From positions 9,134,547 through 9,198,546 of the forward strand of contig CM039198.1 of assembly GCA_008360975.2 (NCBI GenBank): 64,000 bases of DNA, read 5' to 3'. Shown one piece after another: positions 23,601 to 36,900 of the stretch; the first letter of the stretch is position 1, and the number at the start of each line of letters is the position of its first letter. Made by a program: the position numbers and the translations under genes. Origin of the DNA: Lichenostomus cassidix (taxonomy: Eukaryota; Chordata; Aves; Passeriformes; Meliphagidae). Below the pieces are notes generated by a model. The model was not told the origin of the DNA and did not search any database. It was given only the letters and a program-made list of their open reading frames with translations.

Positions 23601-26600
23601 ATCTTCTAAAATTCCAGTGTCCAATAATGAACTAGCATCCCTATAAGGGAGCAACCAAAGTCTTTCAAAATTTGTCCAACCCACAGAAGTGATGAACAAG
23701 GGTGTGTTACAGAGATGACTGAATCTGGAGCAGGTTGGAAATCTAAGAATTAGTGCCTTTTGGATATTGCTCCAAGAAAGAAACTGGAATCTTGCTGCTA
23801 ATGGGAGAAAAGTGCATTTTGTCCTTGTGGTAAAGGACTCACTGCTTTCAGCTCATAAACTCCAACAGGAATCAGCCAACAACAGCACTGGATCCAGAAT
23901 GAGCTCTGGTAGGAAATCGGCTGAAAGAATCCCTTAGGGAAAGAATTGCAACTGTTCCAGAAGATGGCCTTGAAGACATAGGCAGGAAGGTATGGATGAT
24001 GAATAAAAAGCTCTCATTCTGTATAGCAGCTGAGGGTACAGCTGGCAAGCACCTCACCAGCTCTGGCACTGCTGTCAGGACACCCAACACATCTGAAGCC
24101 ACAGGAATTCAGGAAGCCCTTTGGCTAAGACAAGGGCCAAAAGGCTCTGGCTGAAATGGAGTTTGCCAGAGAGCCATCCAGCAGAGGACAAGTGTGTGAC
24201 AGCATCTGTCAGACAAAGAGGGAGCTCCACAAGTGTGGCAGGACTCCCAAAACACAGCTGGCTTCAACAGATCTGGGCAAGCAGAGCTACCTGCTAAGGC
24301 CCAGAGGAAAATTCCTTCTTGTTCTACCTCTGCCAGTGAAAGCAAACAGTACTGACTGAGAACTCACCTGCTCTGTGACCTCAGAGCACATGAAGATGTA
24401 AGACAACCCTGCCAATCTAATAGTCACAACCATAGTGACTAAACCAGCAAAAACACACACCAAATGTGTGAGCTGCTAGATGAAAGGAGATGATGCTTAA
24501 GCTCAGTATGTATGGAGGTAAGAGACTTACTTTGGTATTCTGCTGGTCAGTTACACTGCAGCAGCATCATGCAGCACATAGTATTTTAATATAACACCAA
24601 CCTTGATCTTGCTCTGGAGAAGCAGCTGTTTAGGATGAGCATGAAGACAGACTGGGCTCCACTGCATTTTGGAACTCAGTGGAAGACAAATTGTACAATG
24701 CTGAGACTCCCAAAGTTACCTTCTCAGGAACGAACATGAGAGCAGGAACTCATGCTTTCCTTGAAACATGCCACTCTTTGAAGATGCTGCCTGTTAGAAG
24801 CACAGAACTCCAGCATGCCCTGAGCTGTGAGACATCACACTATCCAGGATCCATCAGACAGAGAAGGGCATGAGCCAGGTAACACTGATGCCATGTCTGC
24901 AGTGTCATATCAAGAAGGAAAATAATCTTTTGAAAGAAATAAGCTGGCAACTCTTTACAAGCAACAGCAAAACTTCCCTAACACTTTCTAACACCGAATA
25001 CAGATAGGAGTGATCATGCAGACAAAGCATCTCATCTGTCATGGAGCAGAACTGTGTGTGAGTCTCCTGGGGCTGGGAAACATCAACAGCCTGTGCTCCT
25101 CTGGTTATTGAAGTGAAGAAATACAGACTCCATCAAGAGAATTACTGTTCTGAACAACTCACATTCTTAAAACATTTCAAATGAACCAAGAACTAGAAGC
25201 AGGAAAAATGTCAGGAAATAAAATCAGAAGTAAAAAAAACCCCAAACCCCCCAAAACAAACAAAAATCCCCAAACAAATAGAATACCCCTTCCACCCGAG
25301 AATTTAGAGCAGCTCAAATACACCTTAGTAGAGGAACCAAAACACATTTCAGTCCCCAGAGAAACCTGTGCTAATGGACAGTATTTCCAGTCCAAAATAG
25401 ATAAAATAACATCTTTAAAGAAAGAGGAAAAATAAAGTGTAATTACTAACAGATTATTACAGGTATTTATTAAGGAGAATACTGTATAAAGTGCACAACT
25501 AGCTTTGTTTTGCAATCAAAACAAGAATGTGCTGAGGCATTGTCAGGATTGCTCATTTCAATTTACAATACAGCCTAGAACATGAGGCAACCTGAAATGC
25601 AGCTTTCAGGTATTTGCATTATTTTGGCCATTGACATTTTGAATGTTCAACCTGCACTTGTGGTTTAAAAAATACAAAAGTGCCTGTCCTCTGAAGTGCA
25701 AGGTAAGAGTTAGGAAAACTGCGCACTGGTATGCCCAAAGATTAGTAAGACAACAAGTGAATCACTAGAAAGACTGAAAAGGAGAGATCATCAACTGCCC
25801 TGCTTGAGGGAAGAAGGGAAGGAGAGGATTCCAGGGAGGCATTTGGACTCCAACTTAGCTCAAGGACTAAGTGACACTCAGGCAAACCAAACACTTCACC
25901 TGGTGTTGCAATGGTCTCTGCAGGGACTTAGGTGAGGCTCACAGCACAGGGTGCTCTTCCAACACCAAGAATAAAGTAGTAGTCTGAATTCCAAAGTCTG
26001 CAGTGGAAGTGCAGCACAGGAAGTGTCACACCAGGAACAGTGATCCTGAGCATGCAGTAGTCATGGCACTTCAACTGCCAACATGCAAAGGATGGAAAGG
26101 TTTATAAAGGGTATTGAAGAGCAGAGAAGTGGGTTGTGAAGGCATTTGCAAGACAGGAATGAGCCTGTACTGGTAAAGAGATGGTTAAGAAAAAGAGCAA
26201 TTGAAAAATGCAAGAGTATTCAGTTTGAAATAATAAACCAGAAAACTAACCACTTCAGCAATGTAATAAAAATGCTTCAGGTAAGACTTCTCTGTGTCTC
26301 TGTTTGTATTTGCAAAGAGGAATATTGATTCCCAAGGATCTAATCACAGCACTTTGAGGATGGTGAACAAAAACCTGGAATAGTAGTAGAACAAAAGAAG
26401 GGTGCAGTTCTGGGGCTGGGGAGAAAAAGGCAGTAGCAGTGAGATAACATGGAGCATAACTGTGGATCAAATGAAATAGTATGGTTTGCAAAATTGTAGC
26501 TAAGACCACAGTAAACACTGAGTAAAGGCCACAGTGGTGATAATCAATGTTTCTCCTAGATCTAAAGCAAGAATCTGAAGAATCATTGCATTGTATGAAA

Positions 26601-27862
26601 TGCTGAAAAAATATACTAACAGCAACACTGAATAATCAACCAGAAATAACCGCAGAAGAAAATAAATATTTTTTCAAAACCAGTCTCCAAATTCCATAAC
26701 ACTGTTTGCTACGAGCAGTGTTGAATATTTGGTGGTTTGCAGTAAGGGTAACACAGAAAATAACTCAGGTTAAGACTCTGATGGTACAGAAGTGTTGGGC
26801 ACCTGCATCTACACTGAATGCAATCTAGCATCCCATACTCATGGCATCTTTGAAAATCAGGCTCCAAAAAGATAAAAGCCAAATTTAGCTGGACAAACTT
26901 GGTAATTAAAAATACCTAAAGTCTGTGATATTCACCTGAAGAAACCAACAAAAGAAATTTAAACCTGAATCCCAAGTAAACTGTTAGAGGACTGTCTTTA
27001 AGGAGATTCTGTGAAAAAACACCTTGCATGAACAGGGAAGATTTTTAACATCTCATTTATTCCTTGGTATATAACCTCCTTCTGTCATCGAGGGCACTCT
27101 GACAGCTAATGAGGTAGGTATTGTACAACCAAGTCTTTCCTGATAAAAAATTATGATGGCAACACTTTCAAACTTTATGATTGGCCGACAACAGAGATCA
27201 TGAAAATGGGTTTATGTATCCCTGAGAGGGAGTATAAAACAGGAAGAACAGGAATCTGCTCCATACATTTTGGGAGAAGGGCCATCACTTCACTGCCACG
27301 GTGAAAGACAGTGTTATATGAAATCAATGTATTCACACAACATTGCTGCAAGATATGCATGTTTTATAGATGGGGGAGCCAGGAAAGTTAATTGACTTGC
27401 CTATGGCCATCAAAGCAGTCAGTGATAGACCTGGGATTCATGATCAGGACTTCCTTGCCTCCTGCATCATATTCAGTTATCTCCTTGCTGGGCAGAGGCT
27501 CACTGCATGGTTGTTCTAACATACTGTATAAAGATAGTCATGCAAGGGGTAGAGCACAAAGTCACTGAAGAACAGAGCACTTTCTGTACCAGAAAGCAGA
27601 TTTCTTCTGGAAGCTGCGTGCAATTGGGAACCTCTGGTGGGAAGCACACACCTGTTTTTTTCACCCTGGAATGTCTGGTGCTTAAGGCTTAGCACAACGA
27701 GGACCATTGTAATGACTAAATGGAACAGAGATAGCCCATACAGGCTTAAATTACAAGGTGTCTGGTAGTGAAATAACCTTTTCCCTATGCTCTTTTGACC
27801 CTTACAAACAAACGTTAGCCTGCTTAATTCAGTGGACTCATCACATCCAACTAGAGAGCAGT
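20657..27862 (-). other. GAS7: Probable GAS7 3' untranslated region
   Basis: Non-coding sequence directly downstream of the GAS7 stop codon, with no credible ORF. It contains an A/C-rich low-complexity stretch (about 25232-25281) and a MIR-like ancient SINE at 27361-27482. The extent is inferred from the poly(A) candidates at 20.6 kb and the known long UTR of mammalian GAS7. Part of it could be intergenic. Confidence 0.35.
27361..27482 (-). mobile_element. MIR-like ancient SINE remnant
   Basis: The + strand reads TTTTATAGATGGGG, GTTAATTGACTTGCC, TATGGCCATCAAAGCAGTCA, GTGATAGACCTGGGATTC and a degenerate remainder. This follows the reversed MIR core (TTTTACAGATGAGG ... TTAAGTAACTTGCCCAAGGT ... 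GGCAGAGCCGGGATTC) across about 100 bp. The element is in sense with GAS7 and lies 380 bp past its stop codon. The family is known from Mesozoic copies retained in amniotes. Confidence 0.7.
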
Positions 27863-27976
27863 CTATATTTCCATGTCCACAGGTCGGATATCTCCAGTTT
27901 TGTGTTCTTTTACCCACAGTTCCCTGTCTTTGGCAGGATCCACTTTCCGAAGCAACTGGTCCACAAGTTCTACTGT
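27863..27976 (-). CDS. GAS7: GAS7 terminal coding exon
   Basis: 114 bp including TAG at 27865-27863, after acceptor TTCTTCATTGCAG. It encodes [20 protein letters not shown] and [17 protein letters not shown]. Human has TVEPVDQ, WVREHKTGN and the same PVDMEI end. The C-terminal segment packs against the F-BAR core by family analogy. Confidence 0.96.
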   Translation of the reverse strand, partial: TVELVDQLLRKVDPAKDRELWVKEHKTGDIRPVDMEI

Positions 27977-30900
27977 CTGCAATGAAGAAAACAAGAATCC
28001 AAATGTCAAGGGCCCATTTGCAGCAGAGAGTCATTGCTCTGACATGTAGAGCACCTATGCAGGCCTACACTGCACGAGACTTGATGGACAACAGGCAGCC
28101 TTGTAGTGCTAAGCACAGAAGAGGGGGACTTAACATGGAGTTGAGTTAACATGGACTTAAGTTAAACACAGAGTTAAGTTAAACATGCTGTGCTAGTTAA
28201 GTTAAACATGCTGTAAGCCTGACTCATGTCCTGCAATCTTCACCTTACACCAAACACAACTATACTGAAGTCACCATGCATCCATATTCTAATATTTGAT
28301 AAATAGCCCATTTTTAATAAGGCAAATATAAATACTCCCTTTGCCAATAGTGAAACAGTTCAGCATCTTCCTTGCACAAACAGAAGACCTCAGGGAGTAG
28401 TGCATCAAGCTGGGAGAGCTAATAATGGGTCATGCTGGCCAAATCTACTTCAGTTGGTTGTGTTTCCCCCAGCAAAGAGCTGTGATCCAGCAGTAGGAAA
28501 TGTGACCAGGATCAGAGAGTCCAGGAGGAGCAGGACCGCAGGGAAGCAGCACAGCACTGCTGTACACTAACAAGCTGACTGCAGACACTCCTCCCATGTC
28601 CTTTGACATAAGCCAGTCAAATCAGGTCAGGAGGGTCCATTCTGCTCAGCTGAAGGGCAGTGAAGGCCACAGAGGTCAAACAAACAGCACACTTACACTT
28701 TGGTTGAACATGTCTGTCTCATGCCGCAGCTGTGTGTACTGGCACAGATGCTGCCGAATCATCTCCACCCTTTCAACTTCTAGTCTCTCAAGCTCCTGGA
28801 CATGAAGAAAAACAAGTCCATATTTTTACTGGAACCTGAGCTTGGAGGCCCAGAGAAAGGATGATACACAAAAGGCTGCCAGTAGGTGCGATACTGCCCC
28901 AGGGTCATGCTTTGGAGCTGGACTCTGCGGTTGCACATTCCTCTGCTCTGCAAAGAATAAGAAACAGCAAGCAACAGCAGTCATCTCAGCCTGAACCTAA
29001 CAACAGAAAAGAAGGTTTAACCTTTCCAAGAGGTTCCAAAACTGAGACAAGCAAGGCAGAGAGCAGAGCCACTGCCTTCAGAGATGCTGCAGGCAAAAGG
29101 GAATCTGTTTCCTGCAAGATGTTTTGTGTGCTTTATTGTTAGCTACAGAAGTTACAGTGATTCCCTGGGGCAGCAGAAAGCACATTGGGGTGTATGGCTC
29201 AGACCAACCCTCATTCCAACCAGATACAGTTCACCAGATGATGAGCTAGGACAAGTTTCCACCTTGCTCAGCTAGCAGTGAGCAGAACCCAGCAACACTT
29301 TAGTTGTAAAGGCAGGTGATTTCTACCTTTTCTTCTGATATTTTCTGTCTCCGTCTTCTGGATTCTGATATCATACCCCAAAATCTGCAATTAGTCCTTC
29401 TGGCATGGCCTCACCTTGAGGCCTGTGTGCAATTTTGGGCACCACTACATAAAAAAGACATCAAGCTGTTAAAGAGTGTCCAAAGCAGGGCCACAGAGAT
29501 AGTAAAGTGTCTGGAGGGGAAGCCTTATGGGAGGCAGCTGAGGTCACTTGGTTTGTTCAGCCTGGAGAAGAGGAGACTGAGGAGAGATTAATTGTCGTCT
29601 TCAACATCCTCATGAGGGACAGCAGAGAGGAAACACTGATTTCTTCATGCCTGTGATCACTGTCAGAACCCAAGGGAATGGCTGAAGCTGAGTTGGGGGA
29701 GATTTAGGTTGGATATTAGGAAAAGGTTCTTCACTCAGAGGGTGGTCAGGCACCGGAACAGGATCCCCTGGAAGTGGTCACAGCTCCAAGCCTGTGTGAG
29801 TTCAAGAAGCATTTGGATAACACTCTAAGGCCCACGATGGGATTGCTGGGGTGTCCTGTGCAGGGCCAGGAGCTGGACTCAATGATCCTGAAGGGTCTTT
29901 TCCAACTCAGCATATTCTATGATTCCATGACCTGAGCAGCAGCAGAAGCAGCATGCTAAGCAAGTCTGCCTTTGAAGACATATACTGTAATGGACTTTGC
30001 TGTATCACAGAAAGTTTGGTATTCACACACACATCAGTGGGGCTGAGTCTTATGAAACCTGTCTTCAGAAGGCATTTCTGGTGCCCACTTACTGAGCAGC
30101 ATGGTGGAATGCAACCAAAGCTTACACAAGCAGGCTATCTCCAATGTGTTACACATCTCCTGTGAAACATTCTTCATTCCAGCACAAGGATCTCAGGTGG
30201 CAGACTATTTGCCTGGGCAGGAAGATGAGCAAAGGAGCTTATGGAATGGACAGTGCTGAAGTAGACAGAACTCCTACTGCTGCTGCCAGCTGAGGTACTG
30301 CCCACAGAGAAAAAAATGGCCCACTCAGACTCTCTTTCTTAGGGCAGAGATGTGCAAGACCAGAATGCCAAACCCGGTGTGCCATTTGCAGAACAGGCAC
30401 TGCATCTGCACCAGAAACATCAGGGAGGAAGGTATACAGGAAAGCAAAAATCTTCAGAGCTTGATCCTCTCAACTTGGTGGTATTGCATATGAATTAATC
30501 TGTGTCTGAGCTGATTGGACACAGGCTGTTTGCAGTGTTGATTTTATATTCATGTGTACCAAGACTTGCCTGCAAATGTTAATCAGCCTGAGTTACACAA
30601 CTGACAAACCTGCTGTGCAGCTGCAGCCTCTGGCTGCCCCCTTGAGCCATCTCTTAGTGCACTTGCAAGTTGTGCTTCTCCAGGGGCAAATATGCAGAGC
30701 ACATTTTTAGTAAGATGGAGGTGATCCTCCCCTCTGCTCTGGTGAGATCCCACTTGCAGCACTGCATCTCAGTCTGGGGTTGGCAGCACAAGAAGTATGT
30801 GCAGCTTTTGGATTGAGTCCAGAGGAAGCCACGGAGATGCTCCAAGGTAGCTTGTAGCAAGTCAGGCTGACACAACTGGGACAGTTCAGCCTGCAGAAGA

Positions 30901-33900
30901 GATGGCTCTGGGGAGACTCCAAAAAGATTGTGAAATTGTGGAATAGAAGAATTCATTAATGTATAAATTGATTTGGTGATTTATTGCGTGTTTTTCTGTG
31001 TTTTTCTTCTGCATTACTTCATCATTTCTAAGGACAACTCAAGTGTTCTGGCCGCTAAGCAGCCCTGAACTGGTTTAATGCCTTCTGCAAAGAAACAATT
31101 ACTTCTTCTTTCCCCTAATAATGAGTTTTTCTTAGGATTGAGAATGGGAAATACAATATGAGTTTTAACACCCAATTTTCCCTGCTGCTTTGCACTGCAC
31201 TAGCTGTGAATGAAGAACACTGCAGGCTATTACAATTTTGCAATGGTATAATGTTAGAAGCTACGTACCAGAGTGGTGGTCACCATCTCCTCAAACCACT
31301 TGGACTGGGCTTGATTGTAAAGATCCACACAGCGCATCAGGTCATCTCCTGAAAGAGTCAAGATAGCAACAGGAAGTTATATTCGAAAAATAAAGTCATT
31401 AAAATGGGAAATCAAGACTAATAAGACAATAGGCACCCACAAAGTTGTGGGTGACCGTGACTTAGGAAAGAATCAAGGAAGGAACTATGATTTATGGAAG
31501 AAACATCCTCAGCTAAGCTTCTTTGAATCTGATTTGGAAGTTTCACAAACATTCAGTAATGTAAGGACACTTTCATGAAACAGAAAGATAACTCACCCTA
31601 CTTTAGTTGTTCTCACCTCAGTTATCAATAATTTGTGACATCCGAGTTGGAAAAAGTAGGCTTGTTTCTTCTGATGATTTAACACCACACAGATTTGTAG
31701 CATGGCTCACTTTGACTTTGTAGCTACAGTATTAAAAAACAAGAACCACACGGATGGGCAGCTGCATTCCCTCTTGTTCTCGCCATGTGCTGACAGACAC
31801 AGGTACTCACCTGCCTGAGTGGACTTCCGTCTCGCCTTCTTGATTTCCTCTTCTGTCTTGTTGCTGAGTTTCACCTCTAGCTGCTGTGTTTTCATTTCCA
31901 GATCCTTCTGTCTCTCTGTCAAAGCTTTCCGGGCCTTGGAGTAATTAAAGAAGAGTCAGTTGTTACAGAGAAAAAGAACTGCCAGCTGCTTTCAGCCATC
32001 TAGGACTCCTTCACACAAGTGTTTCTCAGTAAGAAGTCTCTCACAGAAATGTCCTATGACATCAGGGAAGTCACCACCAACAAATCACAAATGCATCTGA
32101 ACTCTTCATAGAGTCTTAGAAAGGCAAAGGACTAAAGGCACCATCAGCCTCTCCTGTTTCTTAATAGCTTCCCCATTATTTCTGGAAGAAAGGAGAGCTC
32201 TTTCAAATGTCTTAAACAGCATCACTGCCAAGACACCTCTTCCACTCACTTCTCTTAGGATCTGAAATGTTGAAGTGATTTCAAGTATCTTACAAAGTAT
32301 GTCTCTAAGTACATTCTGGACTCAATGTACACCTCTCAGAAACTCTAACAATAGGAACTTATTTAGAAAAGCTTACTCAGGTTCATGTCAACCGTTCATG
32401 CTGTAGAAATCAAGAACCTGAGGTCTACTAAAATTGATTATTAGAATTACTTCACACAAAAGTTCTTCAAGCTGTTAAAACCTGATTTATCAGTACAAAC
32501 ATATTACACAGGCAAATTAGTAAAGTACCTTAACAAATAAACATTGCTATGTGCAGGCTGATAGATACATAAAAATTACTTGTTTTGTGTGGATTTGTTA
32601 TTAAACATGTCACATTTGTTCTTTATACTGTACTAGTGTTTCAAACTAAATTGGCATAATTATATTTTCTTAGCACCTTAGTCATACCAGCCTAAATGTT
32701 ACAACACTCTTGAAGCATTCCTGGAATATTTTCCATCTGTAGTTCCGAGGCCCTGGCTGGGTCCAGCAGGTCTCAAGAGGAAACTGCAGGAGAGCAATCC
32801 GTGAGGAGCTGAGTGCTTCACAGGCCCTGCAGTCATGGCTCTGCCTTGCTGTAATTCCTTCTTCTCAAGGTTATTCCTCATTCATTCTTCCCAATATTGC
32901 TACTGAGTTTCTTTGCAGATATGAGTGTGAATAACTCACTGTTTTGCAGAAAAATGCCTTCCCTGAATACACACAGCCTAATGACCTTGTGTATCCTGCA
33001 ACAATTCTGCCCCTGGGCAAACTCCTGCTGATCTTTAGTGAAAACACAAATAACTTTGGGGATGACTGAGAATGGTATTTTCCTCTCTAATTTACGTCTA
33101 AAAAGCAAACCTCATGAGGATACAATTTGGCAGCTGAGGCACAAGCATCCCAATTTCTGCCAGCTGCTGCTGGGAGATCATACTTTGCACGTCTAACTCC
33201 CTATATAACAACCTCAGCTACCTGCTGGTTCATGTTACATCAGCCCATTACAGGGTGGTGGTGCTTTGGATTTAGATTTTTTCAGTGAGGATGTTTCTTG
33301 TGAAGTCCTTGTGATTTGCCAGACCAGGGTCAAGCTGCCCTCCTTGGCCATCTGCTTTTGGCCACTGAGCCAGGTGAGTCTTTCACCTGACCCTGCTGCC
33401 ACCCTAAGGCAAGGTGTTTTAAATTTTGAGGACAACAGATGCACATGAATAAGAAGTATTTGCATCAAAAGTATTAGAAATACATTGCCCTGAATTGGGA
33501 AGGGGAGGATGAAACCAAAAGCCAGTTCAGCAGATGTTTGCACTGCCTGCAGCCCCCTCACTTCCCAGATCTCAGATAAACAGCAAACTATGCCTGCGGC
33601 CTGGCAAAGCACAGCTAACAGAGAAAGCCCTCAGCAGGAACAGCTGTGCTCCTTTGTGGCAGAACAGAAACTTTTCAGTTTGTTTGTGAACTGCTGCTCC
33701 TCTACTCAAACCAGCAGTATCTCAGGAGCCATGCAGCTTGTTCCCAGCTCCCCACCTTTTCCACTGCAGTGTAGCGGCTGGCCAGGTGCTTCCGCAGGTC
33801 TGCGATGTGGTGATCACACTTCTTCATGTCCTTCTTGAAGTTCTCTCGGAAGTTGAGCAGGGGTTTCTCTACCTCGCTCTGGAGCTGGTAATGAAAACAA

Positions 33901-36900
33901 AGGAACAACTGGCAGTAATTCCTGGCTCTTCACACAACCACAGAATTGTTAAGCTGGAAAAGACCTCCAAGATCATCAAGTCCAGCTGCCAACTCAGCCC
34001 CACCACCATACTCACCCCTAAACCATGTCCTCAAGTGCCATATCCACATTTTTGGAACACTTCCACCACTGCCCTGGGCAGGCCTGTTGCAATGCTTTAA
34101 AACCTTTCTGTGAATTTTTTTCGTAATATCTAATCTTAACCTCCCCTGGTGCAGTTTGAGACCATTTCGTTCTTCTGAGAAGAGCTCAAGACAAAGCAAT
34201 TCACACACTGCAGCCAAAGGCAATGCCAGACAGCAAGACTTCTCTTCCCCAAGAATGCACTGAATTAAGCTACTACAAAACTGAGCCCTTCACAGGAGAG
34301 CTCTCTTTAGGGAATATTAATTGAAGGGAGCAAAAAGACAGAAATCTAGTCTTCCCCTCTCTCTGACAGATCATCTCTCTTTTTACACAGAAGATCAAAC
34401 TACAGGAAATATTCAGAGTACCATCAGTGCTCTGATTCTGGCCTAACTGATGGTAACTTGCTTAAAACCCCCTGAAGTACCCAACTAAAGCCACTAACCT
34501 GAACTGCAGTGAGGTGACTCTGTGGGCTGTGGTTTCATGGCTGCATTTCTAGTAGGGTGAAGTGAGATCCAAGAAGGCCACATTTTATTTATTTCTGTCA
34601 AGCATAAGGCAGCCTAAAGAGAAGCCTGATTATTTAGTTGAAGCTCTTCTAAGAAGTGGCAAGAAACCTCTGGAATGAACTAAGGAGAAATCCATCAAGA
34701 CCAGACACCTGACTTATCTTGACAGCCACCAATACTTGACTCTGATAGAGCTTGCATCATATTGATCTTTGGCCTTCTGATACACAGTTTTGACATCTAG
34801 AAAATGTGCTCTGGAGGGATACAGATATTTCACCTCCCCAGAAGCTGTTCTCTATTGTCACTCCTGTGAGGATACTGGACTCCACTAATGCAGGTGAGTT
34901 GGTTAACATGGCCTACAGTGGAGCAGTATAAAATAGTCCCTGAAAACAAGTATTTGCAGCCTTTTCCCAGCATTATTTTAATGGAGAGGGAAGCTTTACT
35001 GAAGCTCAGTACAGTCTTTGATTGCAGGGAGGCTATGCAATGAGCCAAGACTCTACAGCACACATCCTAGAAAGGTTAAACAAGCCTAAAGCAGAGTGTT
35101 TAGGCAGGTGCAGACTGGCACCTTGGTGATCTAATACAGTCTACAACTATGTGAAGGTCAGATCTAAGGGTTACAGAACCAAATTCTTCTCTGCGGGGAC
35201 AAGCAAAGTCACAGCACACAACAGAGTTCTGGGAGGTTCAGGTTTAACATAATTGAAAAAAACCAAAACCAAAAGGAATCACTAGAATGGTGGCTGGGCT
35301 CTGAGAATGTTGACCAGAGAGATTGTGAAATCTCTGTCCTAAGAAATACTCAAGACTCAGCTAGGCAGAGGTGTAGCTGACTTGATCCACTGTGGGTGAT
35401 CGTCCTGCTCTAACTGGGAGTGCTGCACTGGAAAATTCTGGACAATGTGTTTACGACAGACCAGGATGGCCCCAGGCAAGCTAATAAAGACCTGAAGCAC
35501 CTCAGTGCCATGACAGCCTTCCTGAAGGACTCCTCATGTGCCTGTACTTACAGCTGCCATGCCAGGCTGTACAGGCAAAGAAGTGTAATAGCATTTTATG
35601 TTCCAGATGCCACAAGAATGCTGTCACCTCCTCTGCTTTGTCCCCAACCCTCTATGCAGCAGTGCTGTAAGGACTGTCACAGAGGCTGTTCAGTGGCTTC
35701 AAGGCTGGTGTTTATGTCTGAACACTCTTGGTGTGCTCTGCACTTTATAGCCTCCTGGTGCCAGCACTGACAGCATTTGGTTGATCACCAGTGAGAAACA
35801 CAATTACTACTTCTAAGAGTAACTTCTCGGAAAGTAATACCAATCATCAATATGTACGTTAATACCAGGAAGACAAAACTAGAAACTCCCAAGCAGCTAT
35901 AAGAACACAGAATCATAAAATCATTATGGCTGGGAAAAACCTCCAAGACTATCAAGTCCAATTGTTAACCCAGCACTGCCAGGTCCACCACTAAACCATA
36001 CCCCTGAAGTGCCACATCCACAGATTTTTTGCACACAAACAGTGGGAAGGATTTAGAGGATGCTACAGGAGTTTCTCTGCAGAGTTTAACAATAAGTAAA
36101 ATAATGGAAGAGCCCCTCTACCTGGCCTGCCTACATGCACATATCACTCCAGGGTGCATTTCTTCCTCTTGGAAAAGAATACAGGAGGACAATGGGGAGC
36201 AAAAAGTATTTCACTAATTACAGCCCTGATGTCGAAGTTTGAGGCAGAGCAGTGGGTTACCAAGGCAGCAGCTGGTTGCCTGAGTAACCTCTGCAGAATT
36301 ACTTACAAATGGTGCAGAGCTATAATTTTCCTCCAGAACATGGCTGTTGTGCTGAGATATCTGCCACTGTATTGAACTTGAACACCCACAGAGGTTAACA
36401 TAATGTAACAGGATTCAAGAGCATGTCACATGTGGTGGAAAAAACCCAGATAAATACAATAATTTGTAAAAGAAATCTCCTTGGGCATCACTTGAGAGAA
36501 AAATCCAAAAATAACACGATGTTCCCAACACACTTTTCAGAAAGGCTAATGATACAAAAAAGCCAGAGTCCTGGTTCTCTTCCTTCCATACAGGTAGAGT
36601 AGATTCTTGTTGAGAAGCCAAATATTACTTTTCATTTATTCCTTTGCAGAAGTGAAGTGTACAAGCTCTAGTTAAATTTACTGGCTGGAATGTAGAGCCC
36701 AGGTGAACAACTTCTAGAATCAGTTTTACTTCTTTTTTATGAAAAATTAAGGTTAGATGTGTTTTAATTTATTCATAAGGTAGACTAAATAAACTGATTT
36801 GGGAGGAAGATTGGACGGAGTTTCAGTAAGTTTGTTCACCAACTTATTAATTCCTCTAAATTTATACCACATTCATGTGTATTTCCCCCACTAACATGCA

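Noticed and set aside
27516..28034. 172-codon ORF on the - strand
   Set aside because: It overlaps the terminal GAS7 exon in a different frame. The correct frame is the one ending RPVDMEI.
29316..29591. 91-codon ORF resembling a reverse-transcriptase tail ([20 protein letters not shown])
   Set aside because: It is real CR1 ORF2 3' coding sequence but only a truncated remnant, so it is annotated as CR1 and not as a gene.
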